Shown here piece by piece: positions 45,774 to 53,435 of a stretch of 64,000 nucleotides of DNA (positions are counted from its first letter, which is position 1; every line of letters starts with the position of its first letter). The notes beneath the pieces were generated by a model. That model was not told where the DNA came from, did not search any database, and was given only the letters and a program-made list of their open reading frames with translations. The translations under genes were made by a program, and so were the position numbers. Source of the stretch: Pseudomonadota bacterium (lineage in GTDB: Bacteria; Pseudomonadota; Gammaproteobacteria; Steroidobacterales; Steroidobacteraceae); assembly GCA_018241505.1 (NCBI GenBank), contig JAFEDS010000005.1, positions 310,001-374,000 on the forward strand, given 5' to 3'.

Positions 45774-47382
45774 AGCCGTTCGAGTTTCCATGTGTCTGGC
45801 GGCGACGGCCGCGAGCTCCCAGGCGAGCACCACTTATGACTTGTGGATCCGCAATGGCACTGTTGTGGACGGTACCGGGCGGCCGCGTTTTGCGGCCGAT
45901 ATTCTCGTATCGGGCGACACCATTGCATACGTTGGAAGCACCGCCGGCCGCAATGTAAAGGCACGCCGGACGATTGATGCTGCCGGCAAAATCGTGACCC
46001 CTGGGTTCATTGATCTTCACGCGCACGGTGATCCGTCCAAGCAGGCTTTCACAAATTTTCTGCAGGAAGGGATCACGACGGTGTTGCTGGGACAGGACGG
46101 CAACACAGCGAGTTACGAGGATGAAGACCCGCCGACACTGGCGCAATGGAAGGCAGCTCGCGCTGCCGGCCTCGCGCTCACCGACGATCAGAAACCCGTC
46201 ACTCTCGCGCAATGGCTGCACCACTCAAAAGTTGAACACTCTCTGGTCAACGTCGCCGCGTTGTCCGGTCACGGTAGTCTACGCACGACCGCCGGCGTGG
46301 GGGATGCGCCCCAACCGACTGCAAAGCAACTGGCGGCCATGAAGGAGATTCTCAGAGCCGATCTCGATGCCGGTGCTTTTGGCATGAGTTTCGGCCTCGA
46401 GTATGCCCCCGGGCGCTTTGCCCTGGAACCCGAAGAAAAGGCGCTGGGTGCGATTGTGGGCGAATATGGTGGCGTCGTCATGAGTCACATGCGCTCGGAG
46501 GACTTCGACAAGATCGCCGGTGCCATTGATGAGCTGCTGCAGATCGATGCGCACGTGCATGTTTCTCACATCAAGATCGTTGCGGGGAAGCGCCCGGAGG
46601 AGGCGCAAGCGGTGCTCGATCAACTCGCGCGGGCACGCGCGGGCGGCAAGACCGTGACCGCCGATGTCTACTCCTATCCGGCCAGCGCCAGTAATCTGGT
46701 ATTCCTGTATCCAGAATGGGCGCGTAGCGAGAGCCAATATGCCGATGCCGTGAAGCATCGGCGCGCCGAGCTGGAGGCGCACCTGCGCAAGCGCGTAGAA
46801 GAGCGTAATGGTCCACAGGCCATTCTGTTTGTCAGCGGCCCCTATGCCGGTAAGCGGCTGTCCGAGCTCGCCCAGCAGCTCGGCAAGCCGTATGAAAAGG
46901 TTCTCATTGACGACTTCGACTACGGCGGCCCCGAGCAGGCGCACTTCCTGATGTCCGAAGCCGTACAGAGCGTGTTCATTGCCGCCGACAACATCGGTTA
47001 CAGCACCGATGCCTCGCCGGAGTTGAAACATCCACGCGCCACCAGCTCCTTCGCCAAAGTGCTCGAGGACTATGTCGGACCGGCCCCCAAAATGAGCCTC
47101 GAGAAGACAATCCACAAGATGTCGGGCCTGGCGGCTGACATTGTGGGAATCAAGGACCGTGGAGTACTGGCCGTGGATCGTAAGGCGGATATTGTGGTGT
47201 TATCGCCAAACCGGCTGCATGTTCGCGCTACCTGGGCTGCCCCGATGCAGTCTCCCACCGGATTCGATGCCGTTGTTGTGAACGGCGCAATTGAGCTGGA
47301 GAACGGGAAGGTTGGTACTCCCAATGGCCGGATACTGCGTCGAGAGGGGCATCCTGTGGCTCACAACGCCAGCAGCAAATAG
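45748..47382 (+). CDS. N-acyl-D-amino-acid deacylase family amidohydrolase (D-aminoacylase)
   Basis: 544 residues from ATG 45748, overlapping the LysR end by 26 bases; a signal peptide (LAATAASSQASTTY) makes it exported. TPGFIDLHAHGDPSKQ supplies the HxH metal pair; the DAGAFGMSFGLEYAPG segment is diagnostic of the D-aminoacylase family, and HVHVSHIKIVAGKR and YSTDASPELKHPRA contribute later His and Asp. It removes acyl groups from N-acyl-D-amino acids. The tail ends 22 bases inside the convergent antiporter gene. Confidence 0.87.
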   Translation: MRLSRVIGRAVRVSMCLAATAASSQASTTYDLWIRNGTVVDGTGRPRFAADILVSGDTIAYVGSTAGRNVKARRTIDAAGKIVTPGFIDLHAHGDPSKQAFTNFLQEGITTVLLGQDGNTASYEDEDPPTLAQWKAARAAGLALTDDQKPVTLAQWLHHSKVEHSLVNVAALSGHGSLRTTAGVGDAPQPTAKQLAAMKEILRADLDAGAFGMSFGLEYAPGRFALEPEEKALGAIVGEYGGVVMSHMRSEDFDKIAGAIDELLQIDAHVHVSHIKIVAGKRPEEAQAVLDQLARARAGGKTVTADVYSYPASASNLVFLYPEWARSESQYADAVKHRRAELEAHLRKRVEERNGPQAILFVSGPYAGKRLSELAQQLGKPYEKVLIDDFDYGGPEQAHFLMSEAVQSVFIAADNIGYSTDASPELKHPRATSSFAKVLEDYVGPAPKMSLEKTIHKMSGLAADIVGIKDRGVLAVDRKADIVVLSPNRLHVRATWAAPMQSPTGFDAVVVNGAIELENGKVGTPNGRILRREGHPVAHNASSK

Positions 47383-48728
47383 CCGAAGGTCGCCAGCGCC
47401 GCGGCAATCAAGGCGTAAGGTAGCTGGGTTCGCGCATGGTCGATCACAGGCGTGCCCGCTGCGGCGCTGGCGACAATAGTCGTGTCGGATATGGGGGAGC
47501 TGTTGTCCCCGAACACTCCACCCGAGATGCAGGCGCCGAATAGCAGCTCCTGATTGATACCGGTAGCGGCTCCAAGCGGTAGTGCGATGGGCACCATGAT
47601 GGAGAACGTGCCGTAGGAGGTGCCTGTGGAGAATGAGATCATGGCGCTCAACAGAAAAACCAGTGCCGGCAGGACGACGCTCGGCAGAGAGGTTCGCAGA
47701 ATCTGGGCGATGAAGGGGCCCGTGCCAAGATCCTGCGTGAGCTTGCCCAGTGACAGTGCGAGCACGATGAGTGCACCGACATCGAGGAAGCCGGCACTGC
47801 CTGCGACGATTTTCTTCTCGAGCTCTGCCGCGCTGAATACGCCATCGATACGCAAAATCACCGCCGTGAACGCTAACGTAAAAATGACGGCATAGAGTAT
47901 GGACAGCGATCCGTCGCCGGCCGTGATGTTGCCGTGCCCAGTGCTCCACAGCCCGAACAGCACGGTCACTATCAGACACAGCACAGGGAGCACCATGTGG
48001 CGTAGGCGCGGCGTTCTCGAGCTGTTGACCGGACTGGCAACGGGACCCTCAGTGGCCCCGTACGAGCGCATGGGACCGATGGTTAGTCCCGTCGCCATCG
48101 CGAATGCGACCAGCGCGAGGCTGATCCAACAATACAGGAAGTAGGGTACCGCGCCGATCAGGAACTCGAGGGGCCGGGCGACTCCCTGGGCGCTGACCAG
48201 CACCAGGTAGAAGGCACCCCAGGAATTGATGAGTATGAGCGCGACGATGTTTATGCCGATAGTGTGGATGAAGTACGCGAGTCGCACGCGGGCGATGCCT
48301 AACCGATCGTAGAGCGGGCCGGTCGCGGCGCCGTTGATCAGGACATTGCTCCAGCTTTCCAGAATCAATGTGGAGCCGAAGAGCCAATTGAGCCCGAAGA
48401 GAGTGCGTTTGCCGTACGAACCACGCCAGCGTTGCAAAGCCAACGCAAAGGCGTCGAAGCCGCCACTGCTCTTCATCAGCTCGAGCAGCCCCCCGACCAG
48501 TACACTGAAAATGACCAGCCGCAGATTGTCCGGTTTCCCCAGGACGGTAACAACATAATCAATCGCCCAGACGAAACTGGCGTACGGTGCCTGGAGATTA
48601 CAAATCAGACTGGCGCACAAAACACCCACGAGCAGTGAGGACAGGACGCGTTTGGTTAGCAGCGCCGTTACCAGAGTCAGAGCGGGCGGCACGGCACTGA
48701 GCCAGCCGAGCGTGGCTGGGGTGCTCAT
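47361..48728 (-). CDS. Na+/H+ antiporter, NhaC family-like
   Basis: 455 residues with about eleven hydrophobic segments. LLVGVLCASLICNLQAPY, GSTLILESWSNVLINGAATGPLYD and FGACISGGVFGDNSSPISDTT are typical of NhaC-type transporters, the last containing the conserved ion-binding Asp and Ser/Thr. Several members move small carboxylates or amino acids in exchange for cations. ATGA overlap with the PLP enzyme gene on the same strand indicates a two-gene operon, so transport of a D-amino acid or its breakdown product is a fair inference. Confidence 0.87.
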   Translation of the reverse strand: MSTPATLGWLSAVPPALTLVTALLTKRVLSSLLVGVLCASLICNLQAPYASFVWAIDYVVTVLGKPDNLRLVIFSVLVGGLLELMKSSGGFDAFALALQRWRGSYGKRTLFGLNWLFGSTLILESWSNVLINGAATGPLYDRLGIARVRLAYFIHTIGINIVALILINSWGAFYLVLVSAQGVARPLEFLIGAVPYFLYCWISLALVAFAMATGLTIGPMRSYGATEGPVASPVNSSRTPRLRHMVLPVLCLIVTVLFGLWSTGHGNITAGDGSLSILYAVIFTLAFTAVILRIDGVFSAAELEKKIVAGSAGFLDVGALIVLALSLGKLTQDLGTGPFIAQILRTSLPSVVLPALVFLLSAMISFSTGTSYGTFSIMVPIALPLGAATGINQELLFGACISGGVFGDNSSPISDTTIVASAAAGTPVIDHARTQLPYALIAAALATFGYLLLAL

Positions 48729-49702
48729 TCGAAGAGCTGGGCCGCGCCGCCTGTATGCAGGAACAGAACGTTCTCGCCGCTGTTGAATCGGCCTTCGCGG
48801 CCGTATGCGATCAGTGCGGCTGCCGCCTTTCCTGTGTATACCTCGTCCAGGAAGATGCCTTCCCGACGCGCGAAGATCTCGATGGCCTCGTTACATCCAT
48901 CAGTCTTTTGGCGATAGCCACCTCCCATAAACCTGTCGTCGATAATGGGGTGCGCTTGGTCCAGGAGTTGACGGGGCAGCGTTTGCGCAAGGACTGCGCG
49001 GACCTTGGCTTCCTGTTCGGTTGCTGAGCGGGAGACGGCTATACCGTTGATTTCCCCGGGCCAACTCCCCAACATACTGCCGGCGATCAGGCCCGCTTGT
49101 GTGCCCGCGGACCCGGTGGCGTGGATGATTCGGGAGAATCGCAGGCCCGCGGTGCGCTCGAAGCTGGCGATTTCCGCCAACGCCCGCACGTATCCGAAGG
49201 ATCCCAGGCCAGTCGAGCCGCCCATGATGATCCGATAGGGTCGCCGTCCCCTGGCCCTCAGCACATCCTCCAGCTCACCGGCGGCCGACTCCAGGACGTC
49301 GTCGTCAGTGGTATCGACATGCGAGATGCGGGCGCCGGCAATCCGCGCGAGGCGCAGGTTCCCGGTGTCAACTTTTGGAACCGGGCCGCCGAGAACCAGG
49401 TATACATCCATGCCCAGGGCCGCGCCGGCGACGCTCGTCATGCAACACCAGTTGGATTGGTTGCTTCCGCAGGTGATCAGACAATCGCTGCCGTAGCGCA
49501 GCGGCTCGCTCAGCAAGTACTCGAGCTTACGGACCTTGTTGCCGCCAAAGCCGAAGCCGGTGAGGTCATCGCGCTTGCAGTAGATTTGCGTGCCGAGCAT
49601 TTTGCTCAGGTGGGGCAGCGCGTGAATGGGTGTCGGCGTTTGAGACAGCGCCACGCGATCGGCCACCTTTAACGGCAGCTCGCTGAAGTCGATGGACATC
49701 AT
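48725..49702 (-). CDS. D-cysteine desulfhydrase / ACC deaminase family PLP enzyme
   Basis: 325 residues from ATG 49702 (ATG 49699 also possible). Fold type II PLP enzyme: TPIHALPHLSKMLGTQIYCKRDD, then GFGFGGNKVRKLEYLL with the PLP lysine, CGSNQSNWCCM as the phosphate or substrate loop, and HATGSAGTQAGLIAG. Members deaminate D-cysteine, 1-aminocyclopropane-1-carboxylate or other D-amino acids, giving keto acid plus ammonia. Here, with the D-amino-acid deacylase next door and a transporter in the operon, D-amino-acid use is likely. Confidence 0.9.
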   Translation of the reverse strand: MMSIDFSELPLKVADRVALSQTPTPIHALPHLSKMLGTQIYCKRDDLTGFGFGGNKVRKLEYLLSEPLRYGSDCLITCGSNQSNWCCMTSVAGAALGMDVYLVLGGPVPKVDTGNLRLARIAGARISHVDTTDDDVLESAAGELEDVLRARGRRPYRIIMGGSTGLGSFGYVRALAEIASFERTAGLRFSRIIHATGSAGTQAGLIAGSMLGSWPGEINGIAVSRSATEQEAKVRAVLAQTLPRQLLDQAHPIIDDRFMGGGYRQKTDGCNEAIEIFARREGIFLDEVYTGKAAAALIAYGREGRFNSGENVLFLHTGGAAQLFE

Positions 49703-49903
49703 GGTGGAGAACCTTCGTTTCCGCTCGCGAGCCTCGCCCGCGGGAGCGGTGTTTGATAGCAAGGCAGGTTCTCGAGCCGCAACTCATTATCGGTGGCCCT
49801 GGACGTGCAAATGCTGAGCCTTGGGGCCGACTGCTCGAGGATCGCGGCCAGGTAAGGTCGCGATGGGTGTGGTCGAAATCAGCGAAGACTATTTCTGGAT
49901 AGA

Positions 49904-49922
49904 AGGTCTGCCCGGAGCCGGA
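49904..49922. repeat. Left copy of 19-bp direct repeat (putative att core)
   Basis: AGGTCTGCCCGGAGCCGGA at 49904-49922 recurs identically at 52762-52780. The next positions differ (G versus C), then TC matches again. The repeat is the reverse complement of the 3' end of tRNA-Leu (T-arm and acceptor), the usual place for integrase crossover. Confidence 0.7.
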
Positions 49923-49967
49923 GTCGAACCGGCACAGCCTTACGGCCGAGGGATTTTAAGTCCCTTG
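49909..49967 (-). tRNA. 3' fragment of tRNA-Leu(UAA), island boundary
   Basis: Reading the minus strand, the anticodon stem-loop AGGGA-CTTAAAA-TCCCT gives anticodon UAA; a long variable arm (CGGCCGTAAGGCTGTG) and the T-arm GGTTCGACTCC plus acceptor GGGCA follow. The 5' acceptor strand and D-arm, which should precede CAAGGGAC, are not there: the sequence before it (GGGGTACCTG) does not resemble them. This is therefore not an intact gene but about 59 of roughly 86 bases, as left at the distal edge of an element inserted at the 3' end of a tRNA-Leu gene. Confidence 0.82.
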
Positions 49968-50021
49968 CAGGTACCCCTAAATTACTGATTTAGAAGGGAG
50001 TTTAGCCCACCTCAAGAGCTT

Positions 50022-50042
50022 ATGTGCAAGAAAATGTGCAAG
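50022..50042. repeat. Two 9-bp direct repeats next to the att site
   Basis: ATGTGCAAG occurs at 50022-50030 and 50034-50042, spaced by 12 bases, about 60 bases from the tRNA fragment on the island side. Short direct repeats in this place fit arm-type integrase binding sites; that reading is inferred from position. Confidence 0.4.
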
Positions 50043-50235
50043 TGCGAGGTGCCGGGGGTGCCAGGGAAGCGCTCGGGGGAGGTATGACCGAATCCCATTT
50101 CACCGGCGCCAGCCCTCGGCGTCAGCACGGTCGGATCTTGGATTAGCGCGACCGAAACGGAGCGCAACAGGCCGCGCTTGGCAGCGATCCCCCTCCGGTG
50201 GCTCAGGGCCGCGTGAATGGCATAAAATCCCGCCC

Positions 50236-50547
50236 ATGATCGAGCAGATACGGAAGGCACGCGCGGAATTGGCAGCCATCTGCCTGCGACACAACGTGCG
50301 CAGGCTGGATCTTTTCGGCTCGGCCGTTGGAACAGATTTCGACCAGGCTACCAGCGATCTCGATTTTCTGGTCGAGTTCGGCCCGTTTCCGAAGGGCGGA
50401 TACTCAGAGCACTATTTTGGGCTCATTGATGACCTGACCGGCTTGTTCGGTCGCCCGGTGGACCTGGTCGTGGCGCGTGCGGTCCGCAACCCCTATCTCC
50501 TCGAGAGCATCAACCAGACACGCGAGCCTCTCTTTGCCGCCGCGTGA
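50236..50547 (+). CDS. mntA: MNT-domain nucleotidyltransferase, antitoxin of a MNT-HEPN pair
   Basis: 103 residues. The minimal nucleotidyltransferase signature GSx10DxD is present in DLFGSAVGTDFDQATSDLDFLVEF, with a third Asp in RPVDLVVAR. In characterised pairs the MntA protein neutralises HepT by AMPylating a tyrosine near the HEPN active site. The toxin gene starts 14 bases before this gene's stop. It opens the island cargo directly after the tRNA fragment. Confidence 0.87.
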   Translation: MIEQIRKARAELAAICLRHNVRRLDLFGSAVGTDFDQATSDLDFLVEFGPFPKGGYSEHYFGLIDDLTGLFGRPVDLVVARAVRNPYLLESINQTREPLFAAA

Positions 50548-50941
50548 CGCTCGCAAGTATCTCTTCGATATTGCCCAGGAGGCCGCTCAACTCTCCGAGT
50601 TCGTCTCCGGCAAATCACTCGAGGACTACCTCGGCGACCGACTGTTGCAGAGGGGCGTCGAGCGTCAGTTTGAGATTATAGGTGAAGCCCTGAGTCAGAT
50701 GTCGAAGCTCGATCCCGCGCTTGCCGAACGAGTTTCGGACTACCGAAAAATCATCTCGTTCCGGAATATCCTCATCCATGGATACGCTGATGTTGACGAC
50801 GAGCTTGTGTGGGATATCGTTGAAACGAGGCTTCCAACTCTCCGCCAGGAAATCGTGCAAATTATTGCGGACCTGAAGATGTCGCCGGAGCTGGACTCAA
50901 ACCGTATCGACACAGGGCGAGAGCCGGCGTCCAACACGTGA
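50534..50941 (+). CDS. hepT: HEPN-domain RNase toxin (DUF86, HepT)
   Basis: About 135 residues. The frame is open upstream to 50477, but TTG 50534, overlapping mntA, gives the family start (PPRDARKYLFDIAQEAAQ). The catalytic Rx4-6HxY motif is RNILIHGY, which includes the tyrosine that the partner modifies. HEPN toxins cleave tRNA or other RNA. Paired arrangement and motif agree with a functional toxin-antitoxin module. Confidence 0.88.
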   Translation: MPPRDARKYLFDIAQEAAQLSEFVSGKSLEDYLGDRLLQRGVERQFEIIGEALSQMSKLDPALAERVSDYRKIISFRNILIHGYADVDDELVWDIVETRLPTLRQEIVQIIADLKMSPELDSNRIDTGREPASNT

Positions 50942-50959
50942 TGCGTTAACATCAGATTC

Positions 50960-51145
50960 ATGCAAACCAATTCAGCAAACGACGTTCCTCAGGTTGACTC
51001 GGGCCAACCCGCTCGGACTGCGTCCCCGGAGTTGTCCTCAGTGGATGATGCGGAAGCGGTCCATGGGTTCCTGCCGTTCTCGGCGCGCGGCGGGGTCGTG
51101 ACGAATGAGTTGATCGATGTGCTTCGCGATGACGACGCTTGGTAG
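50960..51145 (+). CDS. Small ORF, possible antitoxin-like protein
   Basis: 61 residues with a flexible N-terminus and a conserved-looking C-terminus (FLPFSARGGVVTNELIDVLRDDDAW) that reminds me of the short DNA-binding or partner-binding tails of VapB/Phd-like antitoxins. The call is weak. It starts 18 bases after the HEPN gene on the same strand and has no toxin behind it. Confidence 0.4.
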   Translation: MQTNSANDVPQVDSGQPARTASPELSSVDDAEAVHGFLPFSARGGVVTNELIDVLRDDDAW

Positions 51146-51221
51146 CGGATCGAACGGAGTCCTCAGCAAATCGATTTAATCCTGCTGCGTACTGGATTGC
51201 CAGCAGTGAGTTTTAAATCCG

Positions 51222-52055
51222 ATGATTCAAAAGGGGCCGGCAGCGGCGCCAGGGGAAACGAATCACGTGCAAGTGTTTCTATGCTGGTCGGGTCCGGCAG
51301 GCCATAAGATCGCGGAAGCCTTCCACGGTTTTCTCGGAGACGTTATTCAAGATCTGAAACCATTTCTATCGAGCGAGAGCATCCGCAAGGGACAAAATTG
51401 GAGCTCCGTCATCGGCAATCAACTCAAGGAATCAAACTACGGCATCGTTTGCCTTACGAAGGATAATCTAGATGCTCGTTGGATCATGTTCGAGTCAGGC
51501 GCGCTGTCGAAAAACTTAGCGGAGAGTCGCGTCACAACGTTGCTTGCAGGAATTCAACCGACGGATGTATTGGAGCCCTTGAGCCAGTTCCAGCATACCC
51601 GAACGGATCGCGATGACGTATTCAAACTCACCAAAGATCTGAATGCTTTACTACCCGAGTCTCAGCGCCTCACCGAAGACCGACTGACTCGCTCGTTCGC
51701 ACGATGCTGGGACGACCTGGAAGCCAAGCTCAACCACGCAATGGCATCGAGCAGCGCAACGACAACGAAGGTCTTTGAACGCCCAACGGGTGACATGGTA
51801 GCGGAACTGCTTGAATTAGTCCGAGAGTTGAAGCGCGAATTGGTTGCTAAGCGAGAATTTGAGGAACGAGCCGAAAGGGATCGGTTTGAAGAACTGCAAC
51901 ACAAGCTCGCTGAGAGAGAAAGCCGAATGCACATGCTAATGGGGGAACATGAATCGCTGCACCACGAGTTGGTAAAGTTGAGATCCGCCAATGACAAGCT
52001 GGATGAACAATTACGTGTCGCGGTCAGGGAGCTGAAGAAGAACCCTTCCAGATGA
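51222..52055 (+). CDS. TIR-domain protein with C-terminal coiled coil
   Basis: 277 residues. Residues about 10-145 are a TIR-like domain: VQVFLCWSGPAGHKIAEAFH (first strand and helix), FLSSESIRKGQNWSSVIGNQ, YGIVCLTKDNLDARWIMFES with the Glu of MFESGAL at the expected catalytic site. Residues about 175-275 are a long coiled coil (LVRELKRELVAKREFEERAE and onward). Bacterial TIR domains degrade NAD+ or make cyclic ADP-ribose signals in anti-phage defence. There is no ThsA or TcpB-type partner beside it. A weak ribosome-binding site precedes the ATG. Confidence 0.82.
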   Translation: MIQKGPAAAPGETNHVQVFLCWSGPAGHKIAEAFHGFLGDVIQDLKPFLSSESIRKGQNWSSVIGNQLKESNYGIVCLTKDNLDARWIMFESGALSKNLAESRVTTLLAGIQPTDVLEPLSQFQHTRTDRDDVFKLTKDLNALLPESQRLTEDRLTRSFARCWDDLEAKLNHAMASSSATTTKVFERPTGDMVAELLELVRELKRELVAKREFEERAERDRFEELQHKLAERESRMHMLMGEHESLHHELVKLRSANDKLDEQLRVAVRELKKNPSR

Positions 52056-52285
52056 GCGCCATCCGTATCGATTGATGCCTCGATTTCCTGCTGGTCAAGC
52101 TCTCCCAGGTGCACGCAATTCTCCGCAGACGATGGAGGCTGTCTCGTGACCACGGTTGATACCGGCCCGCACCGACGTGCGATTCTCACGGAACGTCTCG
52201 GTGCCTATGGGCATTCGCGCTCCTGAACCCAGCCCACGTCATATCAGCTGTATCCGCTCGGCGACGTTCAAGTCGAGGACGAACA

Positions 52286-52486
52286 TCAGGACAAGTCAGC
52301 CGGAACGTAGAGGTTTCTCAGACGCGGAGGATCGAAATCAACTTCTACTCCATCGGGCTGAGCAAATGCTTCAATCAGCGTCAGCAGGACGTGAGCGGGG
52401 CCACTGCCTTCGGAGATGAGCGCAGCTTTTTCGGCGCGGCCCGTATCCAAGTTAAATTCTCGGCTAAAGAATGTTTTGACGGTCAT
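52286..52486 (-). CDS. Orphan, shortened Phd/YefM-type antitoxin
   Basis: 66 residues from ATG 52486; the frame continues upstream to 52609 but without likeness to known proteins. The start MTVKTFFSREFNLDTGRAEKAA and GPAHVLLTLIEAF match the DNA-binding region of Phd/YefM antitoxins, and the tail VEVDFDPPRLRNLYVPADLS the toxin-binding end. The stretch between them appears shorter than usual. No toxin gene is adjacent in either direction, so it is probably a relic or regulates elsewhere. Confidence 0.6.
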   Translation of the reverse strand: MTVKTFFSREFNLDTGRAEKAALISEGSGPAHVLLTLIEAFAQPDGVEVDFDPPRLRNLYVPADLS

Positions 52487-52761
52487 TGGGCTCTCACTCC
52501 GGGGGCATATGCGAGCGCGGCGGCATTCCTGTTGTGCAGAAAGTGCGGCGGAGGGCAAAACTGTGTAAGGAATGTGTAAGTCCCGTGCCTCGGAAAAGTC
52601 GCGATTCAACGTACTGAAAATCCCCTGCGTGTACTGAGATGCCGCGGGGCGGATGATTGACTACTTGAAACAGGTCCGCATTCCGTCGTTGCTCCCGTGA
52701 GAAATAGTAGATAGTTCAATGGCTAACTGCTGAAGCTGACGGCGATCAATGCCAGATGCAC

Positions 52762-52780
52762 AGGTCTGCCCGGAGCCGGA
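52762..52780. repeat. Right copy of 19-bp direct repeat (putative second att site)
   Basis: Identical to 49904-49922, so the pair delimits about 2.86 kb holding the MNT-HEPN pair, the small ORF, the TIR gene and the Phd relic. The flanking bases beyond the repeat no longer resemble tRNA-Leu, so only the crossover core is shared. Confidence 0.65.
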
Positions 52781-52796
52781 CTCACGTTTCCGGCGT

Positions 52797-52819
52797 AACG
52801 CTTTGATTAATCAAGCGTT
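52797..52819. promoter_or_regulatory. AT-core palindrome beside the att-like repeat
   Basis: AACGC, an extra T, the perfect 12-bp palindrome TTGATTAATCAA, then GCGTT. It could bind an integrase, excisionase or an HTH regulator such as the XRE protein encoded 200 bases downstream; no further evidence is available. Confidence 0.4.
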
Positions 52820-53019
52820 CTCGCAGACACCCTAACACCTGTACCCCCGGCAGTACCCCCTTCGACGGCTCCTGGTGGTCAAGAGCGGCGCCCGACCGTG
52901 CGTCAACACGGACGGACGCCTACCACAGCCACGTACTCGAGGTACGCATCCATGGGTTCTCAACTGCTTTTTGATTCTACCCGCGATATCCAGGCCCCGA
53001 CGTCCAGGGAGGGCCAGCT

Positions 53020-53277
53020 ATGACCACTCGTCTGCGCATTCAATCCGCTCGCGCCTTCGGGCATGCCCTCAAAGCCGCTCGCACAGAACGAGGCCTCAGC
53101 CAGGAGGACCTGGCCGAAAGAGGGGACTTCGACCGCACGTATCCCTCCATGTTGGAGCGGGGGCGGCGCTCCCCGACGTTCTTCGTGATCCTTCAGCTCG
53201 CTCTCGGGCTCCGGATGGATCCCGTCGAGCTGTTCGTCCAGGCCGTGGCACGCCTGCAAGGGGAGGTGCGGTCATGA
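53020..53277 (+). CDS. XRE-family HTH regulator
   Basis: 85 residues with a single HTH: FGHALKAARTERGLSQEDLA, ERGDFDRTYPSMLERGRRSP, then a stabilising helix (TFFVILQLALGLRMDPVELF). Similar short regulators control mobile-element genes such as restriction or conjugation genes. The stop overlaps the ATG of a 35-codon ORF. Confidence 0.85.
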   Translation: MTTRLRIQSARAFGHALKAARTERGLSQEDLAERGDFDRTYPSMLERGRRSPTFFVILQLALGLRMDPVELFVQAVARLQGEVRS

Positions 53278-53381
53278 ACAGTGCAACCGAGTCTTCGGAA
53301 ATCTCCGTTCGTATCGTGGAGGTCAGGGACGAAGAAGAAGTCCTTACGCGTCACTTCGGCACGCTCGGAACACTCATCTAG
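53274..53381 (+). CDS. Very small coupled ORF after the XRE gene
   Basis: 35 codons from an ATG that overlaps the XRE stop (ATGA), encoding an acidic peptide (MNSATESSEISVRIVEVRDE through TLGTLI). The coupling is typical of short accessory peptides, but the sequence is too short to recognise. It may also be a broken gene start. Confidence 0.35.
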   Translation: MNSATESSEISVRIVEVRDEEEVLTRHFGTLGTLI

Positions 53382-53435
53382 TGTGCCGTTCAGATGCAAG
53401 CATCGAGGCTGTGCTCGCGCATTAGGGTCAGTCGC

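Larger units (their letters stand above)
52487..53019. other. Gene-poor stretch with att-like and palindromic sequences
   Basis: About 530 bases with no convincing gene. It contains the second copy of the 19-bp tRNA-end repeat (52762-52780) and an imperfect 23-bp palindrome whose core is TTGATTAATCAA (52797-52819). An upstream open frame from 52875 to the XRE gene region looks like a shadow. The arrangement fits an internal island junction. Confidence 0.5.

Noticed and set aside
49909-49995. Intact tRNA-Leu gene
   Set aside because: Only the 3' part matches; the D-arm and 5' acceptor strand are absent, so it is annotated as a fragment.
50012-50260. 82-codon minus-strand open frame between the tRNA fragment and mntA
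   Set aside because: Sequence has no resemblance to a protein family, and it covers the repeats and the promoter region of mntA.
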